This document shows positions 27,011 through 33,913 of a DNA stretch of 64,000 nt, one piece after another (the first letter of the stretch is position 1; every line of letters starts with the position of its first letter). The DNA is from a virus. The DNA is taken from the IMG/VR virus record IMGVR_UViG_3300044712_000786, positions 1 to 64,000 of that record; one strand, written 5' to 3'. The notes beneath the pieces were generated by a model. It saw only the letters and a list, made by a program, of their open reading frames with translations, did not search any database and was not told the origin of the DNA. The position numbers and the translations under genes are program-made.

Positions 27011-27892
27011 ATGATTAATTATAAAATTTGGACTCTAGAAGAAGAAAAAGAGCTTGAGAGGCTATTGAACGAAGGATTATCTCATAGTGCAATTGGAATT
27101 AAATTAGATAGAACTCCCGTTTCTTGTAAATCTCATTCCAGCAAGCTGAAAATTAAATGTAAGTATCTAAGCGGCAAGAAGTATACTCAAGATGAAGATT
27201 TTTGGGCAATTCCTAATTTGATTAATTCTTATTGGGCGGGTTTCAGTGCGGCAGATGCGTCAATACAGGTAAGAAATAAAAAAAATTTTACATATAAACT
27301 AGAAATTCAACAATCAGATATGGAGCATTTACAAAAGCTAGCTTCAGATTCTAAATTTATGGGTAAAATCCTCTTATCGAAAAGACCAGAGCGAAATAGT
27401 ACGACCGTAAGAATTTGTGTAAACAGTACTAAATGGGCGGAAGACCTTAAAAACAACTTCAATATCATTCCTAATAAAACCAGAAGACTAGAACCGCCGA
27501 ACGACTTATCTAAGGAAAATCTACTAAGTTGGTTAATTGGTTATATCGATGGAGATGGAACCATTCACTATAATAAGACAACGAATCAAATAAATATCAA
27601 TTTTGTTAGTTCGAGCGAAAATCTGATTAAATTCATTCATTATTTTATTAATTCTAACTTTCCTCAACGATTGATAAATAAAGACAACAATTATTATAAA
27701 AATAAGAAATATAACTGTTGGTACATAAGCCTGAGTGGTATTAAAGTCTGTGTTATTATTGACTACCTCCGCTCCTTCCCAGTCCCTAAATTAGCTCGTA
27801 AGTGGGAAAACCCCCAAGTCCTCTCCTACATTTCCCAAAAAAAGCAAGAATTTCCCCATTTATTTCTTCCCCCTTATCCTAATTTGGTGTAA
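27011..27892 (+). CDS. LAGLIDADG homing endonuclease, free-standing
   Basis: The 293 residues contain two LAGLIDADG motifs, YWAGFSAADAS at 74-84 and WLIGYIDGDGT at 174-184, each with an acidic residue at the catalytic end, so one chain could form the two-fold active site. The N-terminal 50 residues (WTLEEEKELERLLNEG, then AIGIKLDRTPVSCKSHSSKL) resemble a SANT/Myb-like DNA-binding helix bundle. These enzymes cut a recognition site in genomes lacking the gene and so spread it. It lies between the capsid terminator and a late gene, with AT-rich codons unlike the capsid gene. Its stop overlaps a GTGTAA motif. Confidence 0.93.
   Translation: MINYKIWTLEEEKELERLLNEGLSHSAIGIKLDRTPVSCKSHSSKLKIKCKYLSGKKYTQDEDFWAIPNLINSYWAGFSAADASIQVRNKKNFTYKLEIQQSDMEHLQKLASDSKFMGKILLSKRPERNSTTVRICVNSTKWAEDLKNNFNIIPNKTRRLEPPNDLSKENLLSWLIGYIDGDGTIHYNKTTNQININFVSSSENLIKFIHYFINSNFPQRLINKDNNYYKNKKYNCWYISLSGIKVCVIIDYLRSFPVPKLARKWENPQVLSYISQKKQEFPHLFLPPYPNLV
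27887..27892 (+). promoter_or_regulatory. GTGTAA motif at the 3' end of the homing endonuclease gene
   Basis: TTGGTGTAAGTG; the TAA is the endonuclease stop. It lies 25 bases before the ATG at 27918, with an AAAAAGG ribosome-binding stretch between. The base after the core is G instead of T/A, so it is a weaker match. Confidence 0.3.
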
Positions 27893-27917
27893 GTGACTTT
27901 GGAAAAAGGAAAATTAT

Positions 27918-28253
27918 ATGCCTAGAATGAAAAAACTTACTCAGGTTGACGGAAAACAAGAAACCTATCAACCCACTACATTAGACCAGATTTGGGGTGA
28001 CTCAGGTCTTGGACTTTATAAAACATTAGACGCCAGCGATTACCAATCACAGCTTAACGAAATGTCCAAAGCTGACTTACAAGCTCATTCAATTCAAATA
28101 GGGATTATTCCCGTAGACAATAGGGATGTTCTTATTAAGAAACTAATGAAGGAATTCAATCGACATGTAGCTAGTTATCGCCGCCCCGCCGCCCATCAAA
28201 AACCCAAGCTTCCTTCAAAAGAAGCTATGAAAATTTTGTCTGAGGGAAGATAA
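27918..28253 (+). CDS. Small SAP-like (helix-extension-helix) protein
   Basis: The middle of this 111-residue basic protein reads LNEMSKADLQAHSIQIGIIP, then VDNRDVLIKKLMKEF. This is the pattern of SAP/HeH modules (a helix, 'L...A...G', a bend, then 'R..LI..L'), which bind DNA or structural partners. The C-terminal third is basic and proline-rich (RRPAAHQKPKLPSKEAMK). It follows the capsid region, so a role in head completion or DNA packaging is possible. The SAP-like call is moderate and the precise function unknown. Confidence 0.6.
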   Translation: MPRMKKLTQVDGKQETYQPTTLDQIWGDSGLGLYKTLDASDYQSQLNEMSKADLQAHSIQIGIIPVDNRDVLIKKLMKEFNRHVASYRRPAAHQKPKLPSKEAMKILSEGR

Positions 28254-28256
28254 TCG

Positions 28257-28262
28257 GTGTAA
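28257..28262 (+). promoter_or_regulatory. GTGTAA motif upstream of 28272
   Basis: CGGTGTAATAAAAGTATATG: the stretch from GTGTAA to the ATG is identical to that before 40571. The gap to the ATG is nine bases. Confidence 0.42.
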
Positions 28263-28271
28263 TAAAAGTAT

Positions 28272-28802
28272 ATGGCAAGTCTATTTTCATTTGGACAAGA
28301 TAATGGCGCAAGCGCTGGCAATCCCGCCAAAGGAACTTCTCGAAATTTCGGCGTTACTGGCCTTTATTGGAAGAACGCAGATACTTTTAGTTATACTGAC
28401 TGGACTAGTAATCCCATAACCGCTGGAAACAATAGCTATACCGTTTACTCTTTCGGAGTATTTACGGGCAGCTTTAACCAGATTTCTAACGTTAAGTATG
28501 GAAGAGTAACGGGTTTAATTACTGATACTGGAGTAAGCATTTTCTACAGTGGCACAACTGGATATGCTACGCCAGCTACAACGACTTTGAACGGCATTAA
28601 CGTGACCATTCCTAGCGGACTAGCGGCAAGCTCCCAGACCCTTACCTTGGGTCAAGCTGGACCCGAACAAGCTGGTGCTGCAACGCTAAGCACTACTGGA
28701 TATACCTGTTATACTGTAACGCAAATTAGGACAACCGCTGGCGCTCAAGCTGGTAACCTCGCTAATTATCTACAGTTTTCTATTCAGTACGATGAGAGTT
28801 AG
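28272..28802 (+). CDS. Putative virion protein, beta-rich
   Basis: This 176-residue protein is rich in G, S, T, Y and N with regular beta-like stretches (NFGVTGLYWKNADTF, NNSYTVYSFGVFTGSF, TLNGINVTIPSGLA, GYTCYTVTQIRTTAGA). The composition suits a head decoration or short fibre. It has its own GTGTAA motif nine bases ahead and its own terminator behind, so it may be a one-gene late unit. I do not recognise a family. Confidence 0.55.
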   Translation: MASLFSFGQDNGASAGNPAKGTSRNFGVTGLYWKNADTFSYTDWTSNPITAGNNSYTVYSFGVFTGSFNQISNVKYGRVTGLITDTGVSIFYSGTTGYATPATTTLNGINVTIPSGLAASSQTLTLGQAGPEQAGAATLSTTGYTCYTVTQIRTTAGAQAGNLANYLQFSIQYDES

Positions 28803-28831
28803 TAATTACTAATCAATAGTTTATGTGACTT

Positions 28832-28865
28832 CCCCATAATTTTTTAATTGTGGGGATTTCTTTTG
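28832..28865 (+). terminator. Rho-independent terminator after 28802
   Basis: Stem CCCCATAATT / AATTGTGGGG (one T-G pair) with a TTTT loop, then ATTTCTTTT. It ends the upstream virion gene and isolates the next gene. Confidence 0.8.
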
Positions 28866-28892
28866 GAAATTTTTTCAACTATCCGCTATAAT
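28863..28892 (+). promoter_or_regulatory. Host sigma70-like promoter for 28898
   Basis: TTGGAA (28863-28868), an 18-base spacer and a perfect TATAAT (28887-28892). The ATG at 28898 is only five bases after the -10 box, so the transcript may be leaderless or nearly so. No GTGTAA motif is found here, unlike at neighbouring units. Confidence 0.55.
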
Positions 28893-28897
28893 AAATT

Positions 28898-29287
28898 ATG
28901 ACCTATTTCTTTAAATGTCTTCTTAATACGGGCGAATTTATTACTCAAGGCCCCGAAGACCTGAGTAAAACCGACCCCACTCGCAATGCTTTTTATGATG
29001 TATTACAGAATCTAGACAAGGTTCGAGCCTTTGCTCTTTACTCTGAAGATGGTAAAAACGAATGGTTAGTAGATTTGGAAGATGGGCATTTCGAGCACAA
29101 CATGGAAAAGTTCTCTCTTTGTGATGAAGAGGTTACTAACCGCCGACTAATCTATTTTAAGAGAAATACATTAAACTTCGCAATTGGAAGCCCAGTCCCC
29201 ACAGATAAGAAAACTAAGTATTATTTTGGCTTTCAATGCAATACTTCTTCGGGCGAAAATCGAAAATTCATTCTTTCGGTCTCCTAA
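28898..29287 (+). CDS. Hypothetical protein in its own transcription unit
   Basis: A 129-residue acidic protein (MTYFFKCLLNTGEFITQGPE, VRAFALYSEDGKNEWLVDLE) with a mixed alpha/beta look and no signal peptide. It is not recognised. It has a sigma70-like promoter just before the start and terminators on both sides, so it could be expressed separately from the late genes. That arrangement resembles a 'moron' gene or an early gene embedded in the structural region. It could still be a virion protein. Confidence 0.6.
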   Translation: MTYFFKCLLNTGEFITQGPEDLSKTDPTRNAFYDVLQNLDKVRAFALYSEDGKNEWLVDLEDGHFEHNMEKFSLCDEEVTNRRLIYFKRNTLNFAIGSPVPTDKKTKYYFGFQCNTSSGENRKFILSVS

Positions 29288-29291
29288 TTTA

Positions 29292-29297
29292 GTGTAA
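29292..29297 (+). promoter_or_regulatory. GTGTAA motif before the 29301-29367 hairpins
   Basis: TTAGTGTAAATATTGG. Unlike the other copies it is followed by a terminator before the next gene, so a transcript from here would be about 65 bases unless it reads through. Confidence 0.35.
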
Positions 29298-29300
29298 ATA

Positions 29301-29367
29301 TTGGAGAGTAATCCAATACTTAGCGCTAATACAAGAAGCCAGAGTATCATTACTCTGGTTTTTTTTT
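29301..29367 (+). terminator. Terminator with possible attenuator structure
   Basis: The stem CCAGAGTA (29339-29346) / TACTCTGG (29351-29358) with TCAT loop and nine Ts is a clear terminator. An upstream AGAGTAAT (29305-29312) can pair with ATTACTCT (29349-29356), which would break the terminator, and that upstream arm is itself framed by TTGGA/TCCAA. A ten-base palindrome TTAGCGCTAA is at 29320-29329. The terminator is well supported; the switch is inferred. Confidence 0.75.
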
Positions 29368-29384
29368 ATTTATAGGAGACAAAT

Positions 29385-29807
29385 ATGGCAGAACTTTTAT
29401 GCAAAGCTGTTTCAGCGAGCCACTCTGACCCAGTCAAAGACCAACGTGGTTGTTACAAAATCGGTATGATTGTAGAAATCAGGCCCGATGGATGCATTTA
29501 TGGAACCTCAGAAGGGCTACCTACCTTCTTTAAGATTAAGATACCCTTAGTCCCAGTTGACCACCCCTTGCTTCTTAAGCTGATGGATATGCAAAAATCT
29601 GGGGAAACCATTACAAGGCGGCGTAAGTGCTGGCTGCAACACGCCAACATCCCCCTAGCTGCTCGCAATAAGCTTCGCGATACTGGCGAGCTAATCATTA
29701 AGGCTAGCGCGGCTTATAGTGGACCGTTTGATTATTCTTGGACCCAAATCAAGAACTATCTATGGGACGATGACGCACAAGCTAACTTTACTGATGACAT
29801 TAGCTAA
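29385..29807 (+). CDS. Hypothetical protein preceding the beta-helix fibre
   Basis: This 140-residue protein (IGMIVEIRPDGCIYGTSEGL, FFKIKIPLVPVDHPLLLKLM, RRRKCWLQHANIPLAARNKL) has a beta first half and a basic helical middle. A good ribosome-binding site (AGGAG at 29374-29378) precedes the ATG. Its stop overlaps the start of the 1368-residue beta-helix gene (TAATG), so the two are probably co-translated. The family is not recognised; a fibre-attachment or structural role is plausible from coupling. Confidence 0.6.
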   Translation: MAELLCKAVSASHSDPVKDQRGCYKIGMIVEIRPDGCIYGTSEGLPTFFKIKIPLVPVDHPLLLKLMDMQKSGETITRRRKCWLQHANIPLAARNKLRDTGELIIKASAAYSGPFDYSWTQIKNYLWDDDAQANFTDDIS

Positions 29808-32800
29808 TGGCAACCACAGTTATCAAGACAATTGCTCCCTCGGGTCAAAGTGGAGATTATCTTTCCCTTAATGCGTGGGAAGCGGGAGAACAGAATGACT
29901 TAACTACTGGCGACCTAATATCTTTAGGTGTTATTAGTGGTAATTGGAGTGGTGTCTATGATACCGCGTCTCCTGTTAGTATTGATGGTTGGACAACGAG
30001 CGCTACTAACTATGTAGGTGTTATTACTACTGGGAGTGCTCGCCATTGTGGTGTTTGGGACGCTTCTAAATATATTTTCAACATCCATCCTAATCATGGC
30101 CTTAACATCTATGAAGAGTATACTAAGGTAGATGGATTACAGGTTTGGGGGACGGGTTTACCGTTTCGTCAAGCTATCAATAACAAATGTAATAGTGCAA
30201 ACGCAGATATCTACATTACCAATAATATCATTAGGGGCGATGGACTTCTTATCGGTATCGCGGATGATGTAAGCACTTATCAGTCTGGTAGATTCGTTAA
30301 CATTTATAACAATCTTATCTATGGAATAACTGGTGATAATACTTATTCAATCCTCTTACAAACTAGCGCTAATCGAGTCTTCAATAATACTATTAGCACA
30401 GTGGGGGGGTATGGAATACTACAAAGTACGGCGGGTAATGAGACAGGATTCAGCTACCTAAGAAACAACATAGTTATTGGTGCATCTGTCTCTGATTATG
30501 GACAAGCTGACCATATGTCTGGTGGAGATTATAATATCTCTTATGATAGCACCGCCGATGATTTCGTCTTTGGGAACGGTAATATTAATAGTCGTTTACC
30601 ATTATTCATTAATTCTGGCGCGGGAGACTACCGCTTGTCCCCTTACGATACTGGAGCTATTTTACAGGGAACTGGATTATCTTCTATTTTCACAACCGAC
30701 ATAGCGCAGACTTCTCGCGGAACAGGAAATACATGGGATATTGGAGCTTACCATAGCCCTAGTTATATTCGCACGATTAAAAACACCAGCGGTCACTATA
30801 ATTCAGTAGCCGCATGGGAAGCAGCCGAACAGCAAGATTTAACATTAGTCAATAAAGCTTCTATTGCCGAATTCGGAGTTACTGGAGACTGGTATTATAC
30901 CTACATAAATGGGTGGACTACTAGCCCAACTAACTACATCCATATCAGCGGCTCATCCTTAAATAGTCACTCGGGTTATCTCGATTTGACCAAAAACTAC
31001 TTCATTGATAAGAGATTGACGTTCTATGAACAATACTTGCGGCTTGAAAAACTGCAATGGTTCATGCGAGCAACAGCCGAAGGAAACGAGCCTTGCCTGA
31101 ATAATCAAAATCCTGTAGATGATGCTGCCACTCTGACAGTTGATGACTGTATCTTTACTACTATTAACCCATCGGGCCAAAAAGCCGTTTACTTCTGGAA
31201 CAATGATAACGGAAGCGGCAACTACAGATTTACTAATTGTGTGTTCGACAATTTTTCAGGTAGTAATGGCGCGGCGATAGTTCTTAATGAATATGGCGCG
31301 GGTCGTCCTACCACTTTAGTCTTGAATAATTGTTCGATGCGTAATTGTGCTAGGGGTATGTCATTATACATATCCAATGGGTCTATTGTCAGTGGCTATA
31401 ACAATTTGTTTTGTAACTTGCAATATGATATCGAATCTAATATCAAGAGTCTATCCTATAGTGCAACTTCTTTGACTACGGGAGTTAATGGCCTCAACAC
31501 AGGGAACAATAATACTTTCAATCAAACCTTTACCTTTTTAAGCACGGGGTTAGGAGATGTTCGCTTATCTCCCTATGACACTGGAGCGATTCTGAAAGGA
31601 ACTGGCCTTTCTCATCTATTTACTAAAGATGTGGCGGGGACTTTTAGAGGGACGGGAACAACTTGGGACATCGGCGCTTATCACGCGCCTGAAATGATTC
31701 GCACAATAAAACCCGCTGGGCAAAGCGGAAGCTACAATTCTTTAAGTGCGTGGGAAGCGGGGCAACAGAGAGACTTAACTTTGGTGAATAAGGTAGCAAA
31801 GGGAGAGATAGGGGGAAATTGGAGTGGAGCCGACAGTAATGCATTAGTGGTTGATGGATGGATAACTAGTGCTGATAATTATGTCGAAATTTATACTACG
31901 GGTAACGCTCGCCATAATGGTAGTTGGAACCCAAGTTATCACTATCTTCAGCAAAGCGGGAGCGTGAACACAATTTACATCAATGAAGATTTTACAAAAT
32001 TAAAATGGCTACAAGCTACGAACCTCACGAGTAGCATAGGTAATGGTATTCGAATATTGGGCATTAGTGGAGAAGTCGATGGCTGTATAGTGAAAGGATA
32101 TGATACTACGCAACATAGCGCGGGAATCATGAGTAATACTGATGGCGTCTTAGTGCGTAATTGTGTGGTATCTGATTATCGTTCTACAGGGGGCGTACTC
32201 CATTATGGATTTGAATTTACTGAAGTAGTGAATAGGAAGCTTTATAATAACACTTGTGTTAATTGTGATTATAGCTTCGTAACAAATAGCTCTGTAGACA
32301 TGATGAATTGTTTATCTAACAATTGTCCGCAAGGATTTCATGGGGGAGCATCTGCTGCAAGTTCAAATAACCTTTCAAACTTAGCTAGTGATGCTCCCGG
32401 CCTTAATCCTCGAACTGGCGCAGCTTTGTTCATGGATTCAGGTAACGGAGACTTTCGCCTATCCCCTTACGATACGGGCGCGATGCTGCGAGGAACAGGG
32501 TTATCCCATATCTTTACTACGGATATCGTAGGAACTAGCCGTGGGACTGGCACCGTTTGGGACATCGGGGCACATCATAGCACTGAGATTATCAAAACAG
32601 TAAAGCCATCAGGACAAAGCGGAAATTATAATAGCCTCTCCGCTTGGGAAGCGGGAGAACAAAGAGACTTAACTATCATTAACAAGATAGAAATAGCAGA
32701 AATTGACGGTAACTGGACTGAGGTAGACCCGAATCAATTAGACATTAATGGCTACACAACCGATATAGATAACTATTTAGTCATAAGAGCCGTAGGCTCA

Positions 32801-33913
32801 GCACGACATGCAGGAAAATGGGATAATACGAAATATATCTTAAGTCCAACAGTCAGCCCCACCACGAGAACCTATGAAAACTATACTCGTTATGAGGGTC
32901 TGCAAATGACTACTCAAGTAACGGGTGCTTCAATCATTGTTCATTTCGGGTTTTCTTTTTACAATACTATTGACTCATGTTTAGTGGTTGCTAACGGGCC
33001 TCGCGCCGATTCGGGAATATGTTATGGTATTATCGCTGAAACAAGCGGAAGTTTAGTTAAAAATTGCGTAGTAACTAATGCCAAATCAGCAGACGCGAGT
33101 AGCGCAGAAGGGTTCTCAATACAATATAATAGCGTTGCTTTAAATTGCACGGCCTATAACTGTGGCAGAGGATTTAGGGCATATCCTAATGATGTTGCTA
33201 CGGTTATCAACTGCTTAGCCCAGAATTGCAATGATGGATTCTTCACGGCGTCTAACTGGCATACGGGTTCTTCTAATAACTGCTCAGACTTATCGAGCGA
33301 TACTCCCGGCGCTAACCCTCATACGGGCACCGTCCAATTTGTCAACGCTGCCAACGGCGACTTTAGACTTAGCAGTGAAGACACAGTAGCGAAAGGTCAG
33401 GGAGTTAATCTTTCTTCTCTTTTTACTACAGACGTTGGCGGCAATACTAGAACTGAGCCTTGGGACATCGGCGCTAGTATTTGGTTTGATGTTTCTGTCT
33501 CGGGTGCAAATGTTCAGATAAGTAGTCCAATTTCTGATGTCTCCACGGGCTTTTGGTCGATAGCCCCGCTATACGAGAAGATAGATGAAATTTCTCCGAG
33601 CGATTCGGATTATATCTACTCTTCAACTAATCCTAGCAACGATACTTGCGAAGTATTGTTAACTGGAGCAATTAATCCAAATGTTCATACTGGGCATTAT
33701 TTAACTTATAGATATCAAAAAGAACTGGATAATTCAAATCAAATTAATCTAGTAGTCGGGCTATATGAAGGAACGACTTTGATTTCTCAGCAAACCCACA
33801 ATGACATTCCTTATGGCTGGATAACTACTGGATTCTATTTAACTTCGGGCGAAGCGGCTACTATCACAAACTATAACAATATTAGGGTAAGATTGACGGC
33901 AAATAAGGTCTAA
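29807..33913 (+). CDS. Four-module beta-helix virion protein
   Basis: The 1368 residues consist of four related modules of about 300 residues (starting near 29813, 30764, 31694 and 32588), plus a C-terminal beta domain from about 33480. Each opens with a line like KTVKPSGQSGNYNSLSAWEA and closes with LSPYDTGAxLxGTGLS and RGTGTxWDIGA. Their middles, rich in N, V, I and C (VRNCVVSDY, LVKNCVVTN), look like right-handed parallel beta-helix rungs of the pectate-lyase type. Tailspikes of this fold bind or cut polysaccharide; no active-site residues can be assigned here. It is coupled at both ends. Confidence 0.7.
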   Translation: MATTVIKTIAPSGQSGDYLSLNAWEAGEQNDLTTGDLISLGVISGNWSGVYDTASPVSIDGWTTSATNYVGVITTGSARHCGVWDASKYIFNIHPNHGLNIYEEYTKVDGLQVWGTGLPFRQAINNKCNSANADIYITNNIIRGDGLLIGIADDVSTYQSGRFVNIYNNLIYGITGDNTYSILLQTSANRVFNNTISTVGGYGILQSTAGNETGFSYLRNNIVIGASVSDYGQADHMSGGDYNISYDSTADDFVFGNGNINSRLPLFINSGAGDYRLSPYDTGAILQGTGLSSIFTTDIAQTSRGTGNTWDIGAYHSPSYIRTIKNTSGHYNSVAAWEAAEQQDLTLVNKASIAEFGVTGDWYYTYINGWTTSPTNYIHISGSSLNSHSGYLDLTKNYFIDKRLTFYEQYLRLEKLQWFMRATAEGNEPCLNNQNPVDDAATLTVDDCIFTTINPSGQKAVYFWNNDNGSGNYRFTNCVFDNFSGSNGAAIVLNEYGAGRPTTLVLNNCSMRNCARGMSLYISNGSIVSGYNNLFCNLQYDIESNIKSLSYSATSLTTGVNGLNTGNNNTFNQTFTFLSTGLGDVRLSPYDTGAILKGTGLSHLFTKDVAGTFRGTGTTWDIGAYHAPEMIRTIKPAGQSGSYNSLSAWEAGQQRDLTLVNKVAKGEIGGNWSGADSNALVVDGWITSADNYVEIYTTGNARHNGSWNPSYHYLQQSGSVNTIYINEDFTKLKWLQATNLTSSIGNGIRILGISGEVDGCIVKGYDTTQHSAGIMSNTDGVLVRNCVVSDYRSTGGVLHYGFEFTEVVNRKLYNNTCVNCDYSFVTNSSVDMMNCLSNNCPQGFHGGASAASSNNLSNLASDAPGLNPRTGAALFMDSGNGDFRLSPYDTGAMLRGTGLSHIFTTDIVGTSRGTGTVWDIGAHHSTEIIKTVKPSGQSGNYNSLSAWEAGEQRDLTIINKIEIAEIDGNWTEVDPNQLDINGYTTDIDNYLVIRAVGSARHAGKWDNTKYILSPTVSPTTRTYENYTRYEGLQMTTQVTGASIIVHFGFSFYNTIDSCLVVANGPRADSGICYGIIAETSGSLVKNCVVTNAKSADASSAEGFSIQYNSVALNCTAYNCGRGFRAYPNDVATVINCLAQNCNDGFFTASNWHTGSSNNCSDLSSDTPGANPHTGTVQFVNAANGDFRLSSEDTVAKGQGVNLSSLFTTDVGGNTRTEPWDIGASIWFDVSVSGANVQISSPISDVSTGFWSIAPLYEKIDEISPSDSDYIYSSTNPSNDTCEVLLTGAINPNVHTGHYLTYRYQKELDNSNQINLVVGLYEGTTLISQQTHNDIPYGWITTGFYLTSGEAATITNYNNIRVRLTANKV

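Noticed and set aside
29320-29329. Palindrome TTAGCGCTAA as a phage attachment or operator site
   Set aside because: A single short palindrome without a second copy or nearby integrase or repressor gene; it may simply add to the leader RNA fold.
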